From Poriferisodalis sp026713105 (GTDB taxonomy: Bacteria > Actinomycetota > Acidimicrobiia > Acidimicrobiales > Poriferisodalaceae): a DNA stretch of 64,000 bases. Every line of letters starts with the position of its first letter. The first letter of the stretch is position 1. Both the position numbers and the translations under genes were made by a program. The DNA lies in assembly GCA_965115995.1 (NCBI GenBank), contig OZ220472.1, positions 744,001 through 808,000 on the forward strand, in the 5' to 3' direction. This document shows, one piece after another, positions 32,531 through 41,354 of the stretch. The notes under the pieces are model-generated. The model was given only the letters and a program-made list of their open reading frames with translations. It searched no databases and had not been told where the DNA came from.

Positions 32531-35500
32531 CTAGCTAGGGCGATGGATTGTCGTTGTGTCAGAGAAGTCGAGGACGGACAGGTCGTAGGTGCCGATTTCG
32601 TACTGAGAGCCGGCTACCTGGATGAAGTACGTGGCTGATGCGGGTGGCGTCCAGATCAGGCGGGTATCGAAGTAGAAGTCGCCGCCGCCGCTGGCGTAGG
32701 CGAGGCGCTGGCCTTCGGCATCGTGAATCCACACAAAGGAGTTCCGCAGCGTGCCCACGCCACTGCCCTCGCCGCGGACGTCGATCTGGTACCGCTGACC
32801 GCCTTCGAGCTCGACTCTGAACCAATCCTTGTCACCGGCGAGGTCGATTTCGCCCGTGACGCCGGTGCCATTGATCCACGAGTCATTGATGTAGATGCGT
32901 CCAATGGTTGACGTGTCGTGGGCGATGTCGTCCTCGGGCAGCGGGGTATCCCACACGCCGGGCGGAACTGCGTCGGTGTCCCTGATCCACAGTCCGTAGT
33001 CGCCGGTGCCGTTCTCGGAGCCGACCGTGATGAGGTAGCGACCTTCGATACGAGCTGTGAACCACAGGAAGGCCTTCCGGCCCGGTCGTTCCTGGCAGGC
33101 GAATGTCCCCCGACCATTGGACGCTTGGAGCGTTCCCTCCGGTGTCACGTCGTGAATGCAGTTGAAGATGCCTGAGCCGTTGCGGGTGCGCATCTCGACG
33201 AAGTACTGGTGCCCTGCCACCACGTCGATGGCGAAGGTGTCACGGTCGCCGTGGGTGTCGATCGTGCCGAAGAAACTGGCCGTGAGCTGCCCGTAGTTGT
33301 TGAATTCCTGCGTGAGGTGTTCCACGTCGGGCACATCGTCGGGCGGCAGGTCGATCTCGTGGACTTCGATGCGCCAGGGCAGCGGGGCCGTCGCGTCGGT
33401 GAAGTCCCACCAGTCCATGTCGCCGGCGACGATGTAGTAGGTGCCGGTGTCGGTGGGCCGGAAGTTGATGTAGCCCGAGGTATTCGAGGTGCCGTAGGGA
33501 TTGCCGTCAGCCGAGTGGGAGCCAGTGATCAGCTCGCCTCCGGCTTGACGCACGCCGCCGATGTAGATGCGACGCTCCCCTTCGGGCGGGACGTACGTGC
33601 CTTCGATGCGGTAGGCCTGCCCGGCGACCAGGCTGACCTGCACCCAGTCGGCATCGTCTTTGCTGCAGAAGTCAGCTTCGATGCTGCCTCCGACCTCCAC
33701 GCTCAGCGGCGTCGAAGTGTCTGCGGCCGTGTCGGGATGGGTGGGGCAGAAGTCGGGCGGTGGCCACGGCTGCTGCAACGGGTCGGTCTGCCTGTCGTCG
33801 TCTTCGATGATGACCGTCAGCGCCTGCGGGGGAAGGGTCAGCGCGTTGACGTCGTTCGTACCGGCGCGCAGTTCGACGGTGAACAACTCGTCCTCCTCGA
33901 TGACGTCGTCGTCGAGGATCGTCACCGTGAGGAACCCGGACGCCTCGTAATTGCCCGATTCCTGCTCGACGTAGCTGCCGAGCTCCACTTGGACGAAGTA
34001 GTCCGGCTGTTCGAAGTCGGTTCCGGGCGTTGCCGTGCCAGCTGTAGTTGTCACGTCGAACGGCGGCCCGTCGTAGTGGAACCCTCCGATCTCGTGGGAG
34101 CCCGGCGGCGAGCCGCCGTCGACCCGCGCCGTGATCGGCAGCGCGACGGTGCCTGCGCTTTCGCTGACGGTGAACGGATTTGCGGTGTACAGGACAGTGA
34201 CAGCGCTGTCGTCATCGTGCACAGTCACCGTCGCCGAGCTTGGGCTTCCGATCGTGTAGATGGCATCGCCGTGCTCGTCGTCGGATTCAACGATCGTGAA
34301 TGTGATCAAGCCCTCCGTCTCGACGGCGGCGTCGTTGTTGATGACCACGTCCCGGCTGCGGCTCATGCTGCCCGCACGAATCGAAATGGTGAGCAAATCA
34401 TCGGGGTTCCAGAGCAGTTGCTGTCCTGGATGGTTGACGTCGATCAGCACTTCGATGTCTTCGCTGGGGGCGCGATCGGCGTGAACTTCGACCGTCAGCC
34501 GTCGGTCAGATTCCGAGACCGTGTCGACGGAGGTGCTGATCGTGATCTCTGGCCTGGGCTCCACCACGCCGGGCTCGTTCACGTTGTCGATCCTGATGGT
34601 GACGCTTGTCTCGGTCGAGCCGCCGGCACTGTCAGCAGCGACGACAGTGATCGCGTATTCGTCCTGCGTTTCGAAGTCGAGCGTCTCGGTCACCTCGAGG
34701 GTGTTTGTCTCAGCGTCGATCGCGAACGGCACGTCGGTGCCGGCGACAGCAAACGTCACTGCGTGCCCGTCGTAGTCGGTTGCCTCGAACGGGACGCCGA
34801 TGAGCGTTCCGACCTCGATGCCCTCACCAACGCTGAGGTCCTCCGGCGTCGTGACGAACTGGGGTGCGTTGTTCACGCCGTCGTCATCCGCGATGACGAT
34901 CGTCTTGAACTCGGTCGGCAGCACCGCGTCCCCGGCTCGCAACGCTTCAGGCAACGCCGAAGTGAAGGCCAGCGCGAACGTCTCGCCCGGTTCGTCCTCG
35001 GTGTCATCGAGGATTTCGATCTCGATCTCGCCGGACAGCGTGTAGTTGCCGGAGTCGTCCACGGCGAACGAGCCGATGTCGTAGAAGGGGAAAAGCGACT
35101 GGTCGACGAAGTCTTCCTTCGGCGTTGCCGTCACCACGTTCGTCTCGAGCAGGAACGTGGCGCCCTCGTGAGTGCCATCAACGGTCGTGAACGTTCCCGG
35201 TTGCTGACCGTCTGCGGTGCGCATCGTGAACGGCACCCGGACGGAGCCTGCGTATTCGTCGACGTGAACCGTCGAAGGGTCCCAGGTGACCGTGATGATC
35301 ACGTCGTCGTCGATGAGTGCCGTCACGGCCTGTGAGGGAACGCCGACGTCGTAGTCCGTTTCGCTGTCGGCGATCGTGACGGTCGCAGCGCCGTCGGGCT
35401 CGACGGTGAAGTCGTTGACAATGGGAAATTCGAAGGTGTGAGACGTCTTGCCGGCGGGGATCGTCTCGATGAAGGACCGCTCTACGGCGTCAGTGAAGAT

Positions 35501-35755
35501 CACGCCGGTCAGCCGCGAGTCGAGCTTGACCTCGAGATCGGCGGCCGGACCCGGGCTGGCATGGAGCGTAAAGCTCATCGGCCCGTCGGGCTCGCCATGA
35601 GAAGCGGCATCCGCCGTGATGATGAGTGTGGGGACCACCTTCGGCTGGGCAACGAGTTCGGCGGCTGCGGCGGGAGGCTGGGGAAGGAAGAGCCCCAAGA
35701 GCAAAGCGCTCGCCCCGGCGAGCCATCGCTTTCTCGAAGACTTGCTTGTATTCAT
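32531..35755 (-). CDS. large secreted Calx-beta / cadherin-like / PPC-domain protein
   Basis: A 1074-residue exported acidic protein. It has a signal peptide with core WLAGASALLLGLFL and an AAAA cleavage zone near residue 32. Calx-beta-type repeats follow, recognised by endings such as VTALIDDDVI, KTIVIADDDGV, ATVTVHDDDSA and LTVIIEDDDRQ. A cadherin-like repeat lies near residues 300-400 (NNAPQFVTTPEDLSVGEGIEVGT ... DFETQDEYAITVVAAD). About 380 C-terminal residues in three beta-sandwich repeats resemble bacterial pre-peptidase C-terminal domains (DWVQVSLVAGQAYRIEG, DTFAIDVVAGHQYFVEM, DWFRVELEGGQRYQID). No LPXTG motif or transmembrane anchor is seen. It is likely a calcium-binding surface or adhesion protein. 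ATG at 35755 has AGGAGG upstream. Confidence 0.85.
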   Translation of the reverse strand: MNTSKSSRKRWLAGASALLLGLFLPQPPAAAAELVAQPKVVPTLIITADAASHGEPDGPMSFTLHASPGPAADLEVKLDSRLTGVIFTDAVERSFIETIPAGKTSHTFEFPIVNDFTVEPDGAATVTIADSETDYDVGVPSQAVTALIDDDVIITVTWDPSTVHVDEYAGSVRVPFTMRTADGQQPGTFTTVDGTHEGATFLLETNVVTATPKEDFVDQSLFPFYDIGSFAVDDSGNYTLSGEIEIEILDDTEDEPGETFALAFTSALPEALRAGDAVLPTEFKTIVIADDDGVNNAPQFVTTPEDLSVGEGIEVGTLIGVPFEATDYDGHAVTFAVAGTDVPFAIDAETNTLEVTETLDFETQDEYAITVVAADSAGGSTETSVTIRIDNVNEPGVVEPRPEITISTSVDTVSESDRRLTVEVHADRAPSEDIEVLIDVNHPGQQLLWNPDDLLTISIRAGSMSRSRDVVINNDAAVETEGLITFTIVESDDEHGDAIYTIGSPSSATVTVHDDDSAVTVLYTANPFTVSESAGTVALPITARVDGGSPPGSHEIGGFHYDGPPFDVTTTAGTATPGTDFEQPDYFVQVELGSYVEQESGNYEASGFLTVTILDDDVIEEDELFTVELRAGTNDVNALTLPPQALTVIIEDDDRQTDPLQQPWPPPDFCPTHPDTAADTSTPLSVEVGGSIEADFCSKDDADWVQVSLVAGQAYRIEGTYVPPEGERRIYIGGVRQAGGELITGSHSADGNPYGTSNTSGYINFRPTDTGTYYIVAGDMDWWDFTDATAPLPWRIEVHEIDLPPDDVPDVEHLTQEFNNYGQLTASFFGTIDTHGDRDTFAIDVVAGHQYFVEMRTRNGSGIFNCIHDVTPEGTLQASNGRGTFACQERPGRKAFLWFTARIEGRYLITVGSENGTGDYGLWIRDTDAVPPGVWDTPLPEDDIAHDTSTIGRIYINDSWINGTGVTGEIDLAGDKDWFRVELEGGQRYQIDVRGEGSGVGTLRNSFVWIHDAEGQRLAYASGGGDFYFDTRLIWTPPASATYFIQVAGSQYEIGTYDLSVLDFSDTTTIHRPS

Positions 35756-35874
35756 TTTGCAGTCCTCCTGTAACAGTTTTGTAATAAAACGCAGGAGGAG
35801 CGCGAAAGGTTCCACACGGAGTCACGCAGTAACCCGTGACAACTGATGTCGTCACGCGACAGCGTCAGGGCTAG

Positions 35875-35979
35875 ATGGTTCGCCCGGCTAACGCCAAGCG
35901 CTGTGTGTGATGGTTGGCCCGGCTATCGCCAGGCGCTGGGTCTGATGGTTCGCTTGGCTAACGCCAAGCGAACACGGGC
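35875..35979. repeat. three tandem 35-bp hairpin repeats
   Basis: Three imperfect copies begin at 35875, 35910 and 35945, each ATGGTT(C/G)GC(C/T)(C/T)GGCTA(A/T)CGCCA(A/G)GCG and more. The third is part of the Nudix gene's 3' end and forms a perfect hairpin, GTTCGCTTGGC / GCCAAGCGAAC, around its stop codon. The other two lie downstream and have weaker stems. They look like duplications of the gene tail that now serve as terminators between the Nudix gene and the Calx-beta gene. Confidence 0.75.
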
Positions 35980-36725
35980 TGTTCAAGCTCGTCGACTCGG
36001 GTGTCGAGGCCGTCGTAGGCGACTGCTCGGAATTGGTAGAGCACGGCGCCGGTGGGAGCGTGGATGAGGTCGCCGCCGATGGGAACTTGCACGACGGGAC
36101 GGTCGCTCTCAGGAATGCTGACGAAGCGAGGCGAATCGTCCCTTGTCAATTCGCGCATCGAGACACGGTGCACCGAGGCCACCTCGGCAGGGTTGGCCAC
36201 TGGGTCGCGGTCGTCAGAAAGCCAGAACACGAACGGGCTGATCACATAGCCCGAGCGGGTTGGGTAGTCGTCGAGCCGGCCGAGCAGGTCGTCGCTGGTG
36301 AGCCGCAGTCCGACTTCTTCGTCGGCTTCCCGCATGGCCGCTTCCAGCGGCGTCTCGCCGGCATCCAGGCGGCCTCCCGGCAGGGCCCATTGGCCGCCGT
36401 GGCCGCGCAGATGCGAACCGCGCCGCGTGAGCAGCACTGCTGCGCCGCCGGCAGTGCCTTCCACGTCTCCGGTCAGCATCGGGTCGTCAGCGGCTCCGGG
36501 TACCGCAGCCAGCATCTCGCGTCGCTCCTCAGCGGTCAGACCGCGGAACGCAGGATCGGCTCCGTGCAATTCGGCGTCGCTGTCCAACACGATCACTGCG
36601 ACCGCGGCGTGCTTGCGGCCCTCGCCCGGATGTCGCTGGACGTCGTGTCGGGCCAGGTTCGCCGACAGCCGTTCCCGCAGCGATTCGTCGTGGGCGATCT
36701 CGCCGGTTGACGGCTCAGGCGACAT
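35958..36725 (-). CDS. Nudix hydrolase (CoA pyrophosphatase-like)
   Basis: A 255-residue protein. The Nudix box is complete: GGRLDAGETPLEAAMREADEEVGL, matching G-x5-E-x7-RE-x2-EE-x-G. Upstream is RKHAAVAVIVLDSD and VLLTRRGSHLRGHGGQWALPGG. The arrangement and C-terminal SPFVFWLSDDR ... EVASVHRVSM resemble NudL-type CoA pyrophosphatases. It hydrolyses a nucleoside diphosphate linked to another moiety, perhaps CoA. The ATG at 36725 is chosen; the upstream extension overlaps the divergent monooxygenase promoter. The stop codon sits inside the third 35-bp repeat. Confidence 0.88.
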   Translation of the reverse strand: MSPEPSTGEIAHDESLRERLSANLARHDVQRHPGEGRKHAAVAVIVLDSDAELHGADPAFRGLTAEERREMLAAVPGAADDPMLTGDVEGTAGGAAVLLTRRGSHLRGHGGQWALPGGRLDAGETPLEAAMREADEEVGLRLTSDDLLGRLDDYPTRSGYVISPFVFWLSDDRDPVANPAEVASVHRVSMRELTRDDSPRFVSIPESDRPVVQVPIGGDLIHAPTGAVLYQFRAVAYDGLDTRVDELEQPVFAWR

Positions 36726-36792
36726 AGCCCGAGAGTCTGGCACCTCGCCCTTACGGCCCGCCGGTGAGCGGGACTCTCTACGATCGCTGGAC

Positions 36793-38148
36793 GTGAACGC
36801 GCAACGCCAGATCGTTTTGGTGGGTTTCCTGCAGGCGCAGAACTGCACGACGATCCCCGCAGCGTGGCGGCATCCGCAGGCCCGGCACGATGTGACCAGC
36901 TTTGACTACTACCGCCACATCGGCGAGGTGCTCGAGGCGGGCCGTTTTGATCTGGGCTTCTTCGATGACCGACTCGCGATGCCCGACATGTTCGGAGGCG
37001 ACCATCGTCACACCGTGGAAGCGGGCATCCGCTGCGTAAAGCTCGACCCGGTGACTGTGCTCACCGCGATGGGCATGGCCACCAGCAGGCTCGGGCTGGG
37101 CGCCACCTACTCCACGACCTATTACGAGCCGTTCCACGTGGCCCGAGTCTTTGCCACCTTGGACCATTTGACCGGCGGGAGGGCAGCGTGGAACGTCGTC
37201 ACGTCCGTCAACGACAACGAGGCCCGCAACATGGGTCTGGCCCAGGCCCCTGCCCACGACGAGCGCTACGACCGGGCGGACGAGTTCATGGAGGTCGTGC
37301 ACGGCCACTGGGACACCTGGGAGGCCGACGCCATCGCCGCGGATCGTGCGGCAGGGCTGTACGCCCACGGTGATCGGGTGCACCGCCTCGACCACGACGG
37401 CGAGTGGTTCTCGTCGCGGGGGCCGTTCACCGTGCCGCGCACGCCACAAGGGCATCCGGTGGTCATCCAGGCCGGCCAGAGCGGTAGGGGCACCGCGTTC
37501 GCGGCCCGCTGGGGGGAGCTGCTGTTCGTCAGCCACGTGCGACTCGATGCCGCTGTCACGCACTATGCAGCGGTGAAATCACAGATCGGGGAGTTGGGCC
37601 GCGATCCCGACGAGGTGAAGATCACCAACCTGACGTTTCCGGTGGTGGGCCGCACGATGGCCGAGGCCGAGGACCGCCGCGCCGCCTACGACGAGCTGCC
37701 AACGCTGGTCGACGACCTGTCGTTGCTGTCGGAGGGGCTGAACTTCGACTTCGCCGCCCGTGACCTCGACGAGCCCCTGTCCGACGGCGACCTCGACGCC
37801 ATGACAGGCATCCAGGGCATCCGCAACCAGGTGCTGCAGACCACCGGTCGCGCCAATCCGACCGTGCGCGACTTCGTGCAGGTGTCAGGCCGGGGCCGGC
37901 TGGCGCACCCGACCGTAGGCGGCCCGGTCGAGCTGGCCGACTACTTCGAGGAATGGTTCACCGAGCGAGCGGTGGACGGCTTCGTGATCGCCGGCACACA
38001 CATGCCCGGGGCGTTCGAGGACTTCGTCGAGTTGGTCGTGCCCGAGCTGCAGCGGCGTGGCCTGTTCCGAACCGAGTACCGAGGCACGACGCTGCGCGAC
38101 CACCTCGGCTTGCAGGTACCCGAGCCTGGTTCGTGGCGCCTGACCTAA
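36793..38148 (+). CDS. FMN-dependent monooxygenase, NtaA/SnaA/DszA type
   Basis: A 451-residue LLM monooxygenase of the NtaA/DszA subgroup. Blocks are QIVLVGFLQAQNCTTIPAAWRHP, SFDYYRHIGEVLEAGRFDLGFFDDRLAMPD, LGLGATYSTTYYEPFHVARVFATLDHLTGGRAAWNVVTSVNDNEARNMG, HDERYDRADEFMEV, and GHPVVIQAGQSGRGTAFAARWGELLF. Such enzymes use FMNH2 supplied by a separate reductase to oxidise nitrilotriacetate, sulfones or sulfonates. No reductase gene is adjacent. The GTG at 36793 follows TACGAT by eight bases. Divergent from the Nudix gene, sharing a 67-bp region. Confidence 0.9.
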   Translation: MNAQRQIVLVGFLQAQNCTTIPAAWRHPQARHDVTSFDYYRHIGEVLEAGRFDLGFFDDRLAMPDMFGGDHRHTVEAGIRCVKLDPVTVLTAMGMATSRLGLGATYSTTYYEPFHVARVFATLDHLTGGRAAWNVVTSVNDNEARNMGLAQAPAHDERYDRADEFMEVVHGHWDTWEADAIAADRAAGLYAHGDRVHRLDHDGEWFSSRGPFTVPRTPQGHPVVIQAGQSGRGTAFAARWGELLFVSHVRLDAAVTHYAAVKSQIGELGRDPDEVKITNLTFPVVGRTMAEAEDRRAAYDELPTLVDDLSLLSEGLNFDFAARDLDEPLSDGDLDAMTGIQGIRNQVLQTTGRANPTVRDFVQVSGRGRLAHPTVGGPVELADYFEEWFTERAVDGFVIAGTHMPGAFEDFVELVVPELQRRGLFRTEYRGTTLRDHLGLQVPEPGSWRLT

Positions 38149-38216
38149 TCGTCAGCCTGAATTCTGTGCAGAAATGTCGTCGCAGCCGGCTCTTGTGCAC
38201 AGAGAACGCGTCGGCC

Positions 38217-40262
38217 TTAGGTCTGTGCAGGAATGCCGCCGCCGCAGCTGCGGGTGTGTGCGGCCAGCTCCCCAGCGGTGGCGGTGTGGATGCTGCCGAG
38301 GGCGGTCACCTCGGACAGGGCGTCGTCGAGGGCTTGGGCCCGGAAAGGCTGGCCCGCCAGCCAGGGACGCAGCGTCAGCATCAGCAGACGCCCTCCTGCC
38401 GGATGCTCTGCGCCGTCGCGGTGCATGCGGGCTGCGGCCTTGGTGACGATCTCGTGCCAGCCGTCCAGTGACACGCGCCGGTGCCACAGTGCGAACTCGT
38501 CGTCGGCCTCGAGGAACAGCGGCACTGACACCATCGGCGCTGCGCCCTGCGGTCCGTGCACTCCTGCCAGCACGCCGTCTGTCGTCATCAGATATGGCTG
38601 CTCGTCGTTGGGCCAATCCAGCACTGCGTCGATCCCGGCCTCTGCCAACAGCGCCGGGGTGCGAAACGACTCGACTCCTTCTGCGGAGAACCACGTCGTT
38701 GGCCGGATGCCCGTCGCAGCCTCGACGGCGTCGATGCTCCGCGCTATCGCGTCCCGCTCTTCGGACTCGGAGTTCCTGGAGGTGACGAGCTGGGTCGCCG
38801 CGATGCCTCGCGCGGCGATCTCGCATCCACGCCCGACGAGGTGTCGTGCCAGCCAGCCGTAGTGCTCCGCGGTCAGCGCGTCGACCGCCACGGTCGCAGC
38901 GATGCCGTGCCGCTCGAGGATGTCCAGCAGGCGGAAGATGCCGACCCGGTGGCCGTATTCGCGGATCGTGAGCTGGGGGTAGTCGGGTGCAGGCAGGCGT
39001 GCCAGCCCGCCGCTGCGGCGGCGCAACGCGTAGGCGTCCGGTGGCGGGTCCCACTCGACGTGCTCGAGGACGATCACCGCGCCCACTGCGAGCGGACTGC
39101 GGTTCGGCCATTCGAAGCGGGCACGGCCTGGCAGCGGCGACCAGTCGTAGTAGGGGTGGTCCATGCCGTGCTGGTGATTGGCGGGCCCGAATTCGTAGGA
39201 CACCTGCGACGCCGTTGCGGCTTGCCGGCTCGAGTTCGATGTCGCCGAGATGCGCGGCCGGGACGGCTGCGGCTCAGCCGGGGCAGGTTCGTGTGCGGCG
39301 ACGTCGTCGTAGTGATGGTCGAGGTAGTGCTGAGCAATCTGGCTGGCGGTGGTTTGCCACACGTCGTCGTGGCCCATGAGGTAGTCGAGCATCGCCGCGA
39401 GCCCGTCGACCCGGTGCGGCATGCCCATCAGGTACGGGTGCAGCGCCACGCACACCACTCGGCCGCCGGCCGAGTCGTCGGCTTCTCGGCGCAGCACGTC
39501 GAGCTGGGCACGCGCCATCGCCACGAATTCGTCGGTGTCGTGGTACTGGGTGAACACCGGGACGTCGTTCAGCTCCATCGAGTAGGGCACCGACACGAGT
39601 CGCTGCCCGCCTCGAGTCGCCAGCGGCACGGGCTGATCGTCGTGGAACCAGTCGGCGTGGTAGATCAGCCCCGCCTCAGCCATGAGATCCGGCGTCAGGG
39701 CGGTGTTGGAAACAGCGGGCCCGAGCATGCCCCGCAGCTGCTGACCGGTGTGGCTGCGCAGTGCCTCGATGCACTCGATGTAGAACGCTCGCTCGGCGGT
39801 CTCGTCGATCGATGAGATGTAGCGGGTGTTGTAGATGCCGTGGGACATGATCTCCCAGCCACGCTCGACCATGGCCGAGCCGACTTCGGGGTAGTGGTCG
39901 AACACCGCGAGGTTGGTGGAGGCCGTGGCGACGACGCCAAAGCGGTCGAGGACCTCAACCATGCGCCAGAAGCCCACCCGGTTGCCGTAGTCGCGGTAGC
40001 CGTAGCCCTGCACATCAGGATGCGGCGAGCGAACCCACGTGTTGCGCTGGGGATCTCGGGGCGGCAAAAACTCGTAGTGCTCGACATTGGGGGCGATCCA
40101 CAACGCCACGCGAGCATCGTTTGGCCACCGGATCCGGGGCCGGTCGGTGATCGGCAGGTACCTCACCCGGTGCGGCGGCAGGCTGCCCGGCAGCGGTGCG
40201 ATCAGGCCAGATGCCCCGCTGGCTGAGCTGGCTGTGTCGTCCGGGTTGGCCATTTCGTGCAT
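38217..40262 (-). CDS. two-domain polysaccharide deacetylase / allantoinase-like protein
   Basis: A 681-residue protein made of two homologous NodB-type domains. Domain 1 (about 35-320) has NVEHYEFLPP, RDYGNRVGFWRMVEVLDRFGV, EIMSHGIYNTRY (His141), GPAVSNTALTPDLMAEAG and ALHPYLMG (His275), like PuuE-type allantoinases. A Ser/Pro/Ala-rich linker follows. Domain 2 (about 370-681) repeats the layout (REYGHRVGIFRLLDILERHGI), but the matching positions read EIAARGIAATQ and TLRPWLAG, with arginine replacing both histidines, so it is probably inactive. The substrate may be a ureide or an N-acyl compound. The ATG at 40262 has TAGCGT six bases upstream. Confidence 0.85.
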   Translation of the reverse strand: MHEMANPDDTASSASGASGLIAPLPGSLPPHRVRYLPITDRPRIRWPNDARVALWIAPNVEHYEFLPPRDPQRNTWVRSPHPDVQGYGYRDYGNRVGFWRMVEVLDRFGVVATASTNLAVFDHYPEVGSAMVERGWEIMSHGIYNTRYISSIDETAERAFYIECIEALRSHTGQQLRGMLGPAVSNTALTPDLMAEAGLIYHADWFHDDQPVPLATRGGQRLVSVPYSMELNDVPVFTQYHDTDEFVAMARAQLDVLRREADDSAGGRVVCVALHPYLMGMPHRVDGLAAMLDYLMGHDDVWQTTASQIAQHYLDHHYDDVAAHEPAPAEPQPSRPRISATSNSSRQAATASQVSYEFGPANHQHGMDHPYYDWSPLPGRARFEWPNRSPLAVGAVIVLEHVEWDPPPDAYALRRRSGGLARLPAPDYPQLTIREYGHRVGIFRLLDILERHGIAATVAVDALTAEHYGWLARHLVGRGCEIAARGIAATQLVTSRNSESEERDAIARSIDAVEAATGIRPTTWFSAEGVESFRTPALLAEAGIDAVLDWPNDEQPYLMTTDGVLAGVHGPQGAAPMVSVPLFLEADDEFALWHRRVSLDGWHEIVTKAAARMHRDGAEHPAGGRLLMLTLRPWLAGQPFRAQALDDALSEVTALGSIHTATAGELAAHTRSCGGGIPAQT

Positions 40263-40325
40263 GCGCCGACGCTAGAGCAGCCCGCCACCCGCCTTCCGTG
40301 GACGCGGTGGACATAACATCAATTC
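40263..40325. promoter_or_regulatory. divergent leaderless promoters
   Basis: On the minus strand, TAGCGT (40274-40269) lies six bases before the deacetylase ATG. On the plus strand, TAACAT (40314-40319) lies six bases before the ATG of the membrane protein. No Shine-Dalgarno is seen for either. Both transcripts would start at or next to the start codon. The 63-bp gap is the whole regulatory space. Confidence 0.55.
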
Positions 40326-41282
40326 ATGGCAGGAGACAGAATGCGACCCCGACCTGCACTGCCGCCGGGAGTTGAGCGGCCCCAATGGCATCACCGACCG
40401 CTCGCGCCCGGTGAGCTGCGACGGATACCCGATCTCGTCCGTGATTCGTTGTCGCTCATCGGTCGGCGTTGGCGGGCGTTCGCAGAATTCACACTCATTG
40501 GCGTCGCGGGCTACCTCGTGGCGTTCGTCATGCTCTTTCTAGGCTTGAACGCACTGTTCGGTGGCCAGTTCTTCTCCAAAATCTCCGAGTTGACCGACCC
40601 GACGGCTGAGTTCGTGGTCGACTTTGACGCCTGGCTCAAGTCGTTCGATGTCACCCCGACAACCGGAGCGATCGTCTTGCTCTTCGCCTTCGGCTTGGCG
40701 TGCTGCTTGGGCTTCCTGGTGCAAGACATCGCCATCACTCTCATGGCGCTCGACGATGTCCAAGGGCAACCCGGCAACTTCGGTGAGACTCTCGTGACCT
40801 CCATCCGGCGGATGCCCAAGATCTTCGCCCTCTCCGTTGGAATAGGCCTCGTCATTGGCTTGGCGGGGTGCGGTATCGGTGCCCTGCTGCTGTGGCTCGC
40901 ACTTCCCCTCGGGATCGTCTGGCTTCTGGGGACCTGGGCGGCATTTGTGGTCTTCTTCCCGCTGCTGACCATCTACTTCGTGATGGCCTACGTCGAGCCC
41001 CGCATTCCCTCGCCCCGCCGCTGGTGGCGGCTGATTCGTGGTCGCAAGGCGGCAATCTGGGGACGGGTCATGCTGCTGGGCTTAGCGGCCAATGTCGTCG
41101 GTTTCGGGCTTGCCGCGGGGTTGGGTGCGCTGCCACTGCCCGCCTTGTACGGCGACCTCGTCATCAACGCCGTCGTCTTCCCGCTCATTTTCGTGCTGGG
41201 TGCGGTTGTCCACTTGCTGATGTACGCCGATCTCACCGCAGGGGAACAGCAGCCCGCCAGCGAATCCGAGTCGCTGAGCTGA
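40326..41282 (+). CDS. multi-pass membrane protein, copy 1
   Basis: A 318-residue protein of unknown function with about six hydrophobic helices (for example IGVAGYLVAFVMLFLGLNALF, GAIVLLFAFGLACCLGFLVQ, ALSVGIGLVIGLAGCGIGALLLW). A basic N-terminus and a Pro/His-rich segment (ERPQWHHRPLAPGELRRIPDLVRDSL) precede them. Diagnostic blocks shared with the next gene are LIGRRWR, TLMALDDVQGQP and FVMAYVEPRIPSPRRWWRLIRGRKAAIWGR. The arrangement resembles actinobacterial DUF7544/YciC-type membrane proteins only loosely. Start ATG at 40326, probably leaderless. Gene 2 follows after 72 bases, so the two are a tandem duplication. Confidence 0.8.
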   Translation: MAGDRMRPRPALPPGVERPQWHHRPLAPGELRRIPDLVRDSLSLIGRRWRAFAEFTLIGVAGYLVAFVMLFLGLNALFGGQFFSKISELTDPTAEFVVDFDAWLKSFDVTPTTGAIVLLFAFGLACCLGFLVQDIAITLMALDDVQGQPGNFGETLVTSIRRMPKIFALSVGIGLVIGLAGCGIGALLLWLALPLGIVWLLGTWAAFVVFFPLLTIYFVMAYVEPRIPSPRRWWRLIRGRKAAIWGRVMLLGLAANVVGFGLAAGLGALPLPALYGDLVINAVVFPLIFVLGAVVHLLMYADLTAGEQQPASESESLS

Positions 41283-41354
41283 CGCTGCTGGCCGATTCCG
41301 GATTCCCACAGCGACGGTATGACCGCTCTCCAGCAGCCGATCTAGCATCTCGCC

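Noticed and set aside
33209..35335. A 708-residue open frame on the plus strand
   Set aside because: It is the antisense shadow of the Calx-beta gene; it has no family-like motifs and arises from high GC and acidic codon use on the other strand.
35875..35979. CRISPR array
   Set aside because: Only three units repeated head to tail with no spacers, and the third overlaps a gene's 3' end.
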